Below are positions 26,343 to 34,786 of a stretch of DNA of 64,000 bases, in pieces (within the stretch, counting starts at the first letter, position 1; each line of letters begins with the position of its first letter). The stretch covers positions 124,001 to 188,000 of the forward strand of contig LNEC01000022.1 of the NCBI GenBank assembly GCA_001464035.1, given 5' to 3'. The notes beneath the pieces were generated by a model. The model had not been told where the DNA came from, searched no databases, and was given only the letters and a program-made list of their open reading frames with translations. Source of the DNA: Bradyrhizobiaceae bacterium Ga0074131. Its GTDB lineage: Bacteria > Pseudomonadota > Alphaproteobacteria > Rhizobiales > Xanthobacteraceae. The translations under genes and the position numbers were made by a program.

Positions 26343-27091
26343 CGGCGCACGCGCAATTCCTGGATGACGAACCGGCCGCCGCGCGCGCCACCGTCGATGC
26401 CGCCGGCGCGACCCAGGTCGTCGCCGGCGCGACTTTGGCGGTCGCCGGCGTGACCCTGTTCGCCGATCTCTCCGGCGCGCTGTTCTGGGAGGAACAGCGC
26501 CTGCTGGTGGTCTCCGACCTGCATCTGGAAAAAGGCTCCAGCTTTGCAAGGCGCGGCGTGCTGCTGCCGCCCTATGACACGCTAGCGACACTGGGCCGGC
26601 TCGGCGCCGTGATCGCGCGGCACAATCCGCGCACCGTGATCGCGCTTGGCGACAGTTTCCACGACCGCACCGCCCACGGCCGGCTGTCGGCGCCGAACCG
26701 TGACATCATCGCCGCGTTTCAGCTTCGGCGCGACTGGATCTGGATATCGGGCAATCACGATCCGGCCATTCCGTCCGATCTCGGCGGCGTGGTCACGCAG
26801 GAAGTATCGATCGGTCCGATCGCGTTCCGTCACGAACCATCAGGCGCTTCCGGCGAGATCGCCGGTCACCTGCATCCAAAGGCGCGCGTGAGCACCCGTG
26901 GCCGTTCGATGGAGCGGCGCTGTTTCGCCTGCGACGGCGAGCGCGCGGTGATGCCGGCGTTCGGCGCCTATGCCGGGGGCCTCAGTATCCGCGACGCGGC
27001 GTTTGCAAAGATATTCGGAACGCCCGGCTTCATGGCGCATGTGCTGGGCGATCACAGGCTGCACACCATCGCGGCGTCGCGGTGTTATTGA
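26339..27091 (+). CDS. pdeM: Ligase-associated DNA damage response endonuclease PdeM (MPE-type)
   Basis: 250 residues. The calcineurin-like metallophosphoesterase signatures appear in order: VVSDLHLEKGSSFARRG (DxH), IALGDSFHD (GD), ISGNHDP (GNHD) and IAGHLHPK (GHxH). Members of this MPE class are manganese-dependent DNA nucleases encoded with the Lhr-Core helicase, ligase and MBL exonuclease. It starts with GTG overlapping the helicase stop at 26340, so the two are coupled. Residues 1-30 are an acidic/Ala-rich leader before the domain. Confidence 0.92.
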   Translation: MTAHAQFLDDEPAAARATVDAAGATQVVAGATLAVAGVTLFADLSGALFWEEQRLLVVSDLHLEKGSSFARRGVLLPPYDTLATLGRLGAVIARHNPRTVIALGDSFHDRTAHGRLSAPNRDIIAAFQLRRDWIWISGNHDPAIPSDLGGVVTQEVSIGPIAFRHEPSGASGEIAGHLHPKARVSTRGRSMERRCFACDGERAVMPAFGAYAGGLSIRDAAFAKIFGTPGFMAHVLGDHRLHTIAASRCY

Positions 27092-27270
27092 GAGTGCGCA
27101 AGCGGCGATCTTTGTCGTCCTTACCCCAGGTTTGGTGATTGGCGAACGACATTAACCGGGGAGCTATTGATCGAATGAGCCCCGCAACTTGATCAGCCGA
27201 CAGAGAACTCTTTACCGCTACATGCGTCGGCTATCTTGCACTTTAGCTCGTCCTGCTGCCTTGCCGAGAA

Positions 27271-27498
27271 TTACCCCTCCAGCGTAAATCCAACCCGCAA
27301 GGTGACCTGGTAGTGGCGAACAGATCCATCTTCGATGTGGCCTCTGGTCTGCACTACTTCGAACCATTTCATATAGCGAATGGTCTTTGATGCGCGGGTG
27401 ATGGCATTCTGAATGGCATCTTCGATACTTTTTTCGGAAGATCCAACGAGCTCCAGTATCTTATAGACATGGTCTTTCGTTTCGGTTGTATCTGGCAT
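27271..27498 (-). CDS. Dodecin family flavin-binding protein
   Basis: 75 residues, the normal dodecin length. It opens with VYKILELVGSSEKSIEDAIQNAITRASKTI and contains the conserved MKWFEVVQTRGHIEDGSVRHYQV segment (read in parts) with the Trp that stacks on flavin. Dodecins assemble as 12-mers and store riboflavin or lumichrome in the cytosol. It stands alone; the 179-nt gap upstream of its stop (27092-27270) shows nothing I can name. Confidence 0.93.
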   Translation of the reverse strand: MPDTTETKDHVYKILELVGSSEKSIEDAIQNAITRASKTIRYMKWFEVVQTRGHIEDGSVRHYQVTLRVGFTLEG

Positions 27499-27603
27499 GG
27501 CGAACGTCCCTCGTAATGTCGGTGGTCAACTAAGGTTGGGCATAGACCTCCCCAAGCGCAATGGACGGACAGAAACAGCGATGGGTTCGCAGGCTCACTC
27601 ACA

Positions 27604-28158
27604 TTAGAGGCCAAGGGTGATCTCGGCCCAGCGCATCACTGTATTGCCGTTGAGAAACTCGATCACACTGGGCTCGGTATCCGCCGGCCGGTCGTGGCCG
27701 AGCACGGCAGTCGCTACAATCATGTCGCAGCGTTCGTTGAAAGCGACCGATATCACCGTCTTGCCTTGGCGAGCGTTGAGCGCGTAAGCGCGGCTGCGGC
27801 CTTTCATCCACGCAATGCTGACCGGACGACCGTTGCCGAGCGGCGAAACGTCGCCGACGAGAACAAGATCTCCCATGCGGTCCAGAGCTTCGTCATCGGC
27901 CACACCGGTCGTGCAGTCGCAGAAACCTATTTTGGCGCGCAGATAAAGGTTCACCTCGGCGCCGCAGTCGGCCGCCTTGCAGCGGAACGCCTTTCCCTTG
28001 CCCCAGGGATCGACGGGGAAGGGCCAGGCCACCTCGGTCCATACCGGCGCGGTCGCCGTTGCGACCGCGCGCTGTGGCGGACCGAACCACGCCAACGCCG
28101 CCGCCAGGACGCTCCCCAGCGAAGCGGCCACGATGGCGATACCGGCTACCCTTCTCAT
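27604..28158 (-). CDS. Secreted/periplasmic protein of unknown function, Cys-rich
   Basis: 184 residues. A hydrophobic N-terminus (about 4-22) acts as a signal peptide or anchor. The remainder has five cysteines: CKAADC, CDC and one in NERCDM. No known domain is recognised. It lies 28 nt after the TPR gene stop on the same strand, so the pair is probably an operon. The start at 28158 is chosen for the signal-like beginning; the frame opens upstream at 28221. Confidence 0.6.
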   Translation of the reverse strand: MRRVAGIAIVAASLGSVLAAALAWFGPPQRAVATATAPVWTEVAWPFPVDPWGKGKAFRCKAADCGAEVNLYLRAKIGFCDCTTGVADDEALDRMGDLVLVGDVSPLGNGRPVSIAWMKGRSRAYALNARQGKTVISVAFNERCDMIVATAVLGHDRPADTEPSVIEFLNGNTVMRWAEITLGL

Positions 28159-28186
28159 CGCGCCACCGCTTTCGCTTCTGGCCGGG

Positions 28187-29773
28187 CTAATTGCCGGCGA
28201 GATACTTCTTTGCCGTCGCAACCTCCGGCCGCTCTGTGTCGGAATTCGCCGTCAGCACCACGAGCTGCTGATAATTGTGTCGCGCCGCCGCCTTGTCACC
28301 GAGCAGGTCGGCTGCCTTGGCGGCGCCTGCGTAGCCTTGGAAGCGGTTCGGCTCCTTGGCCTTGGTGGACTCGAAGGCCGCCAGCGCCTCCTTGGCCATG
28401 CTGCGATCGAGCAGCATAAAGCCGTAGAGCTCGCGCGCCGGCGCCAGCGGGCCCGGCGTGATCACATGCTTCTCGGTCTTGTCCTCGGCGTCCGCTGCAG
28501 CACTCATGGCGATGAGAGCCTCGTCGTACTTGCCCTCTGCGTGAAGCACCCAGGCAACGGCGACCTGACGCTGGATGTCGACGATCTCCGACCAATAATT
28601 ATCCTTGGCTTCGCGCAGCCTGTCGCGCAATTCTGCGAGCTTTTGAATGTCGGCCTTGGCGGCTTCCGGCTTGCCGGAGCGCGCTGCGCCGAGCGCGCGG
28701 GCGAAGTGCGAGACCGCCATGGCGAAGTTCAAGCCGCTCGGCCTGACAGCCAGTTGCGAAGCGGCACCCCAGTCGCCGCGGTCGATCGCATAACGGGCCG
28801 GCGAAGCCGCCAGCGCGTAGTCGGCCGCCGCGACCGTCGCCTTGAAGTCCGTCTCCCTTGTCATGTCGTCGATGACGGCGCGCGCCTGCTGGTCCTGGGC
28901 GAGCTGAAGGTGGGCATAAACCATGTAGTCCTGCGCGTGCAGGTAATTGCCCACCGACTTCTCGGCCTTTGCTGCCTTCACGGATGCGGCGTTGGAGGCG
29001 ATCGATTCCTTCCAATAGCCGACGCGGGTGTAGATATGCGACGGCATGTGCTGGGCGTGCGGCGCGGCCGGCGCGATCCTGGCGTAGCGGTTGGCGGCGT
29101 CGAGGCCTTTTTGCGCGGTCGCAGGATAGTCGTAGAGGTGGATCAGGTAGTGCGTCACGCCCGGATGTTGCGGCAGCCGTGTGGACATCGGCTCCAGGAT
29201 GGCGGCGCCCTTGGTCTGCTGCGCGTAAGTCTTGTCGTTCAGGTCCGCCGACGTGTTGAGCGTGATGGCGTAGGCGATCTGAGCCTCGTCGTCGTCTGGA
29301 TATTTCGCTGCGACCTGCGCCTGAGCGTCGCGCAGCGCGCGCATGCGCTGGGCGTGGGGGACCTTGTCGTAATCCGCGTACATCACCATCAGCGCGTCGA
29401 TGTAGTCGCGTTCGCGCTCGGTCTTGGCCCCGATCTCCCTGGCTTTCGTGATGGCGGCGAGGCCGGGCGCGAGGTTCGGCTTCGGGATTGCGGCGTGCGG
29501 GTTATCCATCAGCGTGAGCGCGATGCCCCAATACGCCATAGCGCATGTGGGGTCGGCCGTGATGACTTCCTCAAAGACCTCCTTGGCGTTGATGTACCAA
29601 TAGGAGTGCTGATAGCGCATCGCGCGATCGAAGCGACGCTGCGCCACGTCGTTGCAGGAGGTCTTGAAGTGCACGTTACCGAGCTGCTGATCCACATCGG
29701 TTTGCGCGACCAGCGGCTGAGACGGTGATAGGACAAGAGCCGCGACGGTGAACACCCATAGAGACTTCCGCAT
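28187..29773 (-). CDS. Periplasmic TPR-repeat protein, unknown function
   Basis: 528 residues. A signal peptide of 24 residues ends at VAQ. Alpha-solenoid repeats follow (for example RRFDRAMRYQHSYWYINAKEVFEEV near 48, AMAYWGIALTL, ALIAMSAAADAEDKTEK and LAAFESTKAKEPNRFQGYAGA). It contains several conserved-looking segments (PQHPGVTHYLIHLYDYP, PHAQHMPSHIYTRVGYW) rich in His, which could bind metal, though this is speculative. It is co-directional with and 28 nt before the 184-residue Cys protein. Confidence 0.75.
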   Translation of the reverse strand: MRKSLWVFTVAALVLSPSQPLVAQTDVDQQLGNVHFKTSCNDVAQRRFDRAMRYQHSYWYINAKEVFEEVITADPTCAMAYWGIALTLMDNPHAAIPKPNLAPGLAAITKAREIGAKTERERDYIDALMVMYADYDKVPHAQRMRALRDAQAQVAAKYPDDDEAQIAYAITLNTSADLNDKTYAQQTKGAAILEPMSTRLPQHPGVTHYLIHLYDYPATAQKGLDAANRYARIAPAAPHAQHMPSHIYTRVGYWKESIASNAASVKAAKAEKSVGNYLHAQDYMVYAHLQLAQDQQARAVIDDMTRETDFKATVAAADYALAASPARYAIDRGDWGAASQLAVRPSGLNFAMAVSHFARALGAARSGKPEAAKADIQKLAELRDRLREAKDNYWSEIVDIQRQVAVAWVLHAEGKYDEALIAMSAAADAEDKTEKHVITPGPLAPARELYGFMLLDRSMAKEALAAFESTKAKEPNRFQGYAGAAKAADLLGDKAAARHNYQQLVVLTANSDTERPEVATAKKYLAGN

Positions 29774-30010
29774 GGATTTCCTCCCTCTGGCGCATCTGGA
29801 AAGAATGGATTGCACCATACGACTTTTGCTCTTTTGCTGGAACCGCCGAATCATGGCAGTGCAATTGACCTTTCGGCCCCTTCCTGAGCATGAGCGCAGG
29901 TGCGGTTCGGAGGCCGCCGCAACCGGCGTCCGGGACCAAGTTGATCCCGGAATTCCGATTGGTCGGCGGACCTCCGCTAACTCAGTGGATTTGAACGGGA
30001 GTACGCGGCC

Positions 30011-31579
30011 TTACCGCGTTGGCCTCCTGCCACGCGGCAGAGCGCTCACGAATCGATTGACGGCCTTGATCACGGGTCGCTGATCACCCGCGAAGAACCA
30101 ATGATCATTGCCGTCGAGCTCGAGGAATTGAGCGCCCGTGATGTGACTCGCCATATCGCGGCCTGCGGCAATACGCACGGCGCGGTCATCCCGACGGTGC
30201 AGCACCAGCGTGGGCACGGAAACCTGGGGCAGCAGCTGCCGCACGTCGGTGTCGCGCAACGCCTTCAGCACGGCCCAGATGCCGCCGGGACTGGAGGCCG
30301 CGCGTAGCAGGCCGCCCCACCAAGCCCTCGCCTGCGGATCACGCGCAAGGCTCGGCGCGAAGGTTTCGATCCCGGCCGGGCCACCCCATTCGGCGACGAG
30401 CTGCTGGCGCCAGGCGTCATATTGGCTTGCCTGCAACGCGTACGGAAAGTCCGGCGCCCAGCTGCCCTTGGCCAGCGAGCCGAACAGAATGAGCCCGGCC
30501 ACGAGGCGCGGTTCATCGACCGCAAACTTGATACATGCCGGCCCGCATTCCGACGCCCCGAACAGCACGACGCGGCGCGTGTTTGCCGCCCGCAGCACGG
30601 TGCCGATATCCTCGGCCGTGACGTCGACGCTCGGGGCCGATCCGACCCGGTCCGACAGCCCGATGCCACGACGATCGAGCAGGATCAGTCGCGCAAGCGT
30701 CATCAATGAAACGAGGAATGCCCGGCACGCGGGATGCTCCCAAACCCGTTCGACGTGCGACACGAAGCCGGGCATGATCAGGATATCGATCTCGCCGCTG
30801 CCGTAGGTCTGATACGCCAGATGCACGCCGGCGCCCTTGACATACAGCGTGGTCGGAACGGTATCGGCCAGCGGCGCCGTGGCGGGGTCCATCAGCGCTG
30901 CGGTCGCGGCTTCCGGCGCAACCCCGAGTTCGTCGCGCAGCCGCTGGGTCAGTGCCGCGTGGTGCCGTTCCGCCGAACCTCGATCGCCTGCAAGCAGCAG
31001 GCTGCGGATCAGATGCCGGCCATACACCTCGCTCAGCGGATCGAGTTCGACCAGGCGTCCCGCATGGGCTGCCGCGGCAAAATGTTCGCCGGCGGCAGTC
31101 TTGTCCTGCACGAGCCGCTCCAGCCCATGCATCAGCCGCCCCCTGAGCGCCTCGCGGCGATAGAACGACCAATCGTCGAACTCGGAACAATCAGGCAGCG
31201 CGAAGCCCGCGAGGAAGTCACCCCGATAGAATAAGCAGGCTTCCTCGAAAGCGTCTGCGTCGCAGGCGCTCTCGAACAGATGCGAGTCGACCTTCAGTTC
31301 GATCGCCGGAGACCACCGCACGCTCTCGCGGTCGGTCTCGAAAACAGGCTGGCCGAGCGTGAGCTCGATGCGATGAAGCATGCGCCGCAATCGCGCGCGG
31401 GAAATCTCGCGTGGGCTCTCGGGCCACAGCAGCGTGGCAAGGACGTCCCGCGCCACAGCGCCCGGGGCCTCCGCGAGATAGATCAGCAGCGCAAGACCCT
31501 TGCGCAGGTTCAGCTTGATCGGGCGGTCGTCACCCTGGATCGCGGGGAACCCGAGCGTCTGAAGCGCGAACCCAGCCAT
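30011..31579 (-). CDS. SARP-type (BTAD) regulator fused to an alpha/beta hydrolase
   Basis: 522 residues. The N-terminal winged-helix-like region (about 4-90) and the bacterial transcriptional activation domain (BTAD, about 95-245) resemble AfsR/DnrI proteins. From about 260 an alpha/beta hydrolase domain begins (VHLAYQTYGSGEIDILIMPGF). The nucleophile Ser is in VLFGASECG, where the usual second Gly of GxSxG is a Cys, with an Asp in HRRDDRAVR and His in DGNDHWFF. It may sense a ligand through the hydrolase domain rather than act as an enzyme. The start at 31579 opens MAGFALQTLGFPA. Confidence 0.8.
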   Translation of the reverse strand: MAGFALQTLGFPAIQGDDRPIKLNLRKGLALLIYLAEAPGAVARDVLATLLWPESPREISRARLRRMLHRIELTLGQPVFETDRESVRWSPAIELKVDSHLFESACDADAFEEACLFYRGDFLAGFALPDCSEFDDWSFYRREALRGRLMHGLERLVQDKTAAGEHFAAAAHAGRLVELDPLSEVYGRHLIRSLLLAGDRGSAERHHAALTQRLRDELGVAPEAATAALMDPATAPLADTVPTTLYVKGAGVHLAYQTYGSGEIDILIMPGFVSHVERVWEHPACRAFLVSLMTLARLILLDRRGIGLSDRVGSAPSVDVTAEDIGTVLRAANTRRVVLFGASECGPACIKFAVDEPRLVAGLILFGSLAKGSWAPDFPYALQASQYDAWRQQLVAEWGGPAGIETFAPSLARDPQARAWWGGLLRAASSPGGIWAVLKALRDTDVRQLLPQVSVPTLVLHRRDDRAVRIAAGRDMASHITGAQFLELDGNDHWFFAGDQRPVIKAVNRFVSALPRGRRPTR

Positions 31580-31721
31580 GAAATCTCCCCTTGTCCTGCC
31601 GCGCCTCCGGGGGACGCGCAGGGGACGGTGCACTGATAGCGGTCAGGTCTGATCGAGCCCGCTCGCTACCGCGGGCTTCTGCATGCGGCACCGCCGCCGC
31701 CGGCACAATAGGGAAACATTC

Positions 31722-32501
31722 ATGTTCGCGCGTCTCCTGATCCTGCTCTACGCCATCGTCAGCTATGCCGTCTTCTTCGCCTCGTTTCTCTATGCGCTCG
31801 GTTTCGTCGGCAATTATCTCGTGCCCAAATCGATCGACCTCGGCGGCGCGGCGAATTGGCGCGAAGCCATCGTCGTCGATCTGCTGTTGCTCGGCATATT
31901 CGCCATCCAGCACAGCCTTATGGCGCGCCCGGCCTTCAAACGATGGTCGGCCAGTATCTTTCCGGTGGCCTGCCAGCGCAGCACCTATGTGCTGATCTCC
32001 AGCCTGATCCTGCTGCTGCTGTTCTGGCAATGGCGGCCGATCCCGACACAAGTCTGGCAGATCGAAGGAATTGCGGCCTGGCTGCTGATCGGCATCTATT
32101 GGCTCGGCTGGTTGATCGTGCTTGCCTCGACCTTCATGATCGATCATTTCGATCTGACCGGCCTGCGCCAGGCCTTGTTTGCACTGCGTGGGGCCGAGTT
32201 GCCCGGTCAATCGTTCAAGACGCCGCTGCTCTACAGGGTCGTGCGGCACCCGATCATGCTGGGCTTTCTGCTCGCGTTCTGGGCCACGCCCGTGATGACA
32301 TCAGGCCATCTGCTGTTCGCGATCATGACCACGGCCTACATCCTGGTCGGGGTGCAGTTCGAGGAGCGCGACCTGATCGCCGAGTTCGGCACGACCTACC
32401 AGCGCTATCGCCGGCGCGTTCCCATGCTGCTGCCGCGCATGTTCGATCGGCGACGGGCGGAAGATCGCCAGCCGCCCCGGTCGTTCGGAGCGCCTCGATG
32501 A
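31722..32501 (+). CDS. Methanethiol S-methyltransferase-like membrane protein (MddA/NnrU/ICMT)
   Basis: 259 residues with about five hydrophobic segments. The C-terminal isoprenylcysteine methyltransferase-like block is clear: YRVVRHPIMLGFLLAFWATP and VGVQFEERDLIAEFGTTYQRYRR. The N-terminal FVGNYLVPKSID and QHSLMARPAFKRW segments fit the MddA subgroup, which makes dimethyl sulfide from methanethiol, and MddA has been described in Bradyrhizobium. The subgroup assignment is probable, not proven. Its TGA overlaps the next gene's ATG (32498-32501). Confidence 0.75.
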   Translation: MFARLLILLYAIVSYAVFFASFLYALGFVGNYLVPKSIDLGGAANWREAIVVDLLLLGIFAIQHSLMARPAFKRWSASIFPVACQRSTYVLISSLILLLLFWQWRPIPTQVWQIEGIAAWLLIGIYWLGWLIVLASTFMIDHFDLTGLRQALFALRGAELPGQSFKTPLLYRVVRHPIMLGFLLAFWATPVMTSGHLLFAIMTTAYILVGVQFEERDLIAEFGTTYQRYRRRVPMLLPRMFDRRRAEDRQPPRSFGAPR

Positions 32502-33475
32502 GAGCGGTGCTGTGCGACGCGTTCACCGGTCCGGAAGATATGCGCATCGGTGAGATCGATGAGCCCGTGCCCGCCGGCGACGAGATCCTGATCGAGGTCC
32601 ATGCGGCCTCCGTGAGTTTCATGGACCATCTCATGGTCTCGGGCCTCTACCAAATGCGGCCCCCGACGCCCTTCGTGCCCGGCACGGAAGCGGCCGGAAT
32701 CGTCGTCGCGGTTGGCGCAAAGGTCACGCGCTTCCAGCCGGGCGATCGCGTGGCGTGCGGCAACTGGACCGGCGGCTATGCCGAGCGGATGGTCGCCAGG
32801 GAATCGAAGAGTGTGCGGTTGCCGGCCGGCGTCGCTTTTGAGACCGCGGCCACGGTCTGGCATAACTACGGCACGGCCTATTACGCCCTGGTCGAAAGCG
32901 CCCGGGCGCAGCCCGGTGAAACGGTGTTCGTCACGGGGGCCGCGGGCGGGGTTGGCCTCGCCGCCGTCGACCTCGCCCGCCATTTGGGTCTGCGCGTCGT
33001 CGCCGGTGTTGGCTCGGACGACAAGGCGGCTCTGGTGCGCGGCTACGGTGCCGGCGATGTCATCAACTACCGCAGCGAAGACCTGCGCGCGCGGATCAAG
33101 TCGATCACCTCTGGAAAGGGCGTAGATATTCTCTTCGACAATGTCGGTGGACCGATTTTCGAGCAGATGGCGCGGCTGATGAAGTGGGGCGGACGGATGA
33201 TGCCGATCGGGTTTACCAGCGGCCAGATTCCTTCGGTGCCGATGAATCTCCCGCTGTTGAGGAACTATTGCATCGTCGGGGTCTTCACCGGCGCCTGGAT
33301 CGATAATTTTCCCGAGCAGGCGGCGCGCATGAATGACAACCTGGCGCAATGGCTGGCCGACGGTAAGATTTGCCCCCACATCGATCGCGTCCTTCCCCTG
33401 GAACAGGTCAAGGAAGCGATGCGCGCGGTGGCTAATCGGACGGTTCAGGGAAGAATCGTTCTTAGGATAAATTAG
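32498..33475 (+). CDS. NADPH:quinone oxidoreductase / zinc-independent MDR family protein
   Basis: 325 residues. The GroES-like N-terminal half has the PFVPGTEAAGIVVAVGAKV block. The cofactor-binding half has FVTGAAGGVGLAAVDLARH (nucleotide-binding loop) and IGFTSGQIP. The protein lacks the Cys-rich structural zinc lobe, as in quinone oxidoreductases and crotonyl-CoA reductases. It reduces quinones or enones with NADPH (substrate not assigned). It starts inside the stop of the MddA-like gene and is translationally coupled. Confidence 0.88.
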   Translation: MRAVLCDAFTGPEDMRIGEIDEPVPAGDEILIEVHAASVSFMDHLMVSGLYQMRPPTPFVPGTEAAGIVVAVGAKVTRFQPGDRVACGNWTGGYAERMVARESKSVRLPAGVAFETAATVWHNYGTAYYALVESARAQPGETVFVTGAAGGVGLAAVDLARHLGLRVVAGVGSDDKAALVRGYGAGDVINYRSEDLRARIKSITSGKGVDILFDNVGGPIFEQMARLMKWGGRMMPIGFTSGQIPSVPMNLPLLRNYCIVGVFTGAWIDNFPEQAARMNDNLAQWLADGKICPHIDRVLPLEQVKEAMRAVANRTVQGRIVLRIN

Positions 33476-33509
33476 AGTGCGCTGCCGGCGGCAAGAGAGG
33501 AAGCGGTCA

Positions 33510-34268
33510 ATGACATCGATTATCATCGACAGGCGCTACTGCGGTCCTCCGAACTCCGGGAACGGCGGATATGTCTGCGGCCGGCTGGCCCGGCACATCC
33601 CCGGCGGCGCGGAGGTAACGCTGCGCGCACCGCCTCCGCTAGACAGGCAGCTCGATGTCGTCGCGACGGGCGACGGGTCATGGGAGCTTCGCGATGGCGC
33701 CACAGTCGTCGCCACCGGACGACCGGCAAGTGTTGAATTGGCGCGCCTGGAGAAGGCTGGCTTCGACGAGGCATCTGCAGCCGAGCTGCTGACGCCGGTC
33801 AAGCCACACGAGCACCTGCTGCCGACGTGTTTCGTGTGCGGTCCTGCAAGAGCGCAGGGAGATGGCCTGCGTATTTTTGCCGGACCGCTCGAGCGTCAAC
33901 CCCGGAATGCTTCGGCTGTGTATGCTGCGACCTGGACACCGGATCCGACCCTGTCAGCGGAGGACGGCCTCATTGCGTCCGAGTTTCTCTGGTCGGTGCT
34001 CGATTGTCCCACGGGCTATGCTTCCTCTCACGACCGGGAGAGCGGCGGCTTCGACCAGACGCCGATCCTGTTGGGTCGGATGTCGGCACGGATAGAGACA
34101 CGGCCGCGCCCGGGAGAACGCTGCGTCATCACTGCCTGGGAGGCCGGGCGCGACGGCCGCAAGCGCGTTGCCGAGGCCGCGGCCTATGGTGAAGCTGGAA
34201 CGTTGCTGGCCGTGGCGCGGGCGACGTGGATCGCCGTCGACCGCCGGGTGCAGCTCGGCCGCGCCTGA
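33510..34268 (+). CDS. Hotdog-fold thioesterase-like protein
   Basis: 252 residues. The second half resembles PaaI-like hotdog domains through LLPTCFVCGPARAQGDGLRIF and a later ITAWEAGRDGRKRVAEAAAYG strand pattern. The first half (MTSIIIDRRYCGPPNSGNGG...) may form a degenerate first hotdog. Whether it hydrolyses acyl-CoA is unknown. GAGAGGA precedes the ATG at 33510. It is 34 nt after the oxidoreductase and probably in the same operon. Confidence 0.65.
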   Translation: MTSIIIDRRYCGPPNSGNGGYVCGRLARHIPGGAEVTLRAPPPLDRQLDVVATGDGSWELRDGATVVATGRPASVELARLEKAGFDEASAAELLTPVKPHEHLLPTCFVCGPARAQGDGLRIFAGPLERQPRNASAVYAATWTPDPTLSAEDGLIASEFLWSVLDCPTGYASSHDRESGGFDQTPILLGRMSARIETRPRPGERCVITAWEAGRDGRKRVAEAAAYGEAGTLLAVARATWIAVDRRVQLGRA

Positions 34269-34278
34269 AGCCCGTCAG

Positions 34279-34728
34279 TCACGACTTGGGTTCGACAGCC
34301 TCGGACTCGCTCGGGGTGTTGCCGACCTGGTGAACCTCCACGATGTTGCCTTCGGGATCATGGAAGAAGATTTGATTCCATCCCTCGATGGCCCATGCGC
34401 CGAAGTCGGCATAGGGCACGCCGCGCTCCGTCAGCCGTTGCTTGATGCCCTCGATGTCATCCGTCCGAAATGCGATATGGCCGCGCTCGAGCGGGTTGAT
34501 GGGCTGCTTGGTGCGGAATGCCACGTTCAGGTCGAGGGTGGAAAGATGCATCTCGCTCGTGCCGTCGGTCAGGAAGGCAACGCGACCGCCATAGCCTTGA
34601 TTCTTGATCTGCTTCTGGCTGCCGCTGTAGGCGTTGCTTTCGGCCAGTTCGAGCACGTCCTTGTAGAAGCTCTCCAGCTCCGAGGGGTCCTTGGCACAGA
34701 GGTTGATATGATGAAATCGCGTCGTCAT
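34279..34728 (-). CDS. VOC superfamily (glyoxalase/dioxygenase-like) protein
   Basis: 149 residues, one vicinal-oxygen-chelate domain. Possible metal ligands are visible in FHHINLCAKD (His), RGHIAFRTDD (His) and NIVEVHQVG (Glu). The inserted loop YSGSQKQIKNQGYGG is polar. The family includes glyoxalases, extradiol dioxygenases and fosfomycin resistance enzymes, so the reaction cannot be assigned. It converges with the hotdog gene, 10 nt between stops. Confidence 0.85.
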   Translation of the reverse strand: MTTRFHHINLCAKDPSELESFYKDVLELAESNAYSGSQKQIKNQGYGGRVAFLTDGTSEMHLSTLDLNVAFRTKQPINPLERGHIAFRTDDIEGIKQRLTERGVPYADFGAWAIEGWNQIFFHDPEGNIVEVHQVGNTPSESEAVEPKS

Positions 34729-34786
34729 CCGTATACCCTTCGTGTTGTCGAACGTCTCGCAAAAAAGTCCGGTCGAGAATTTGATC

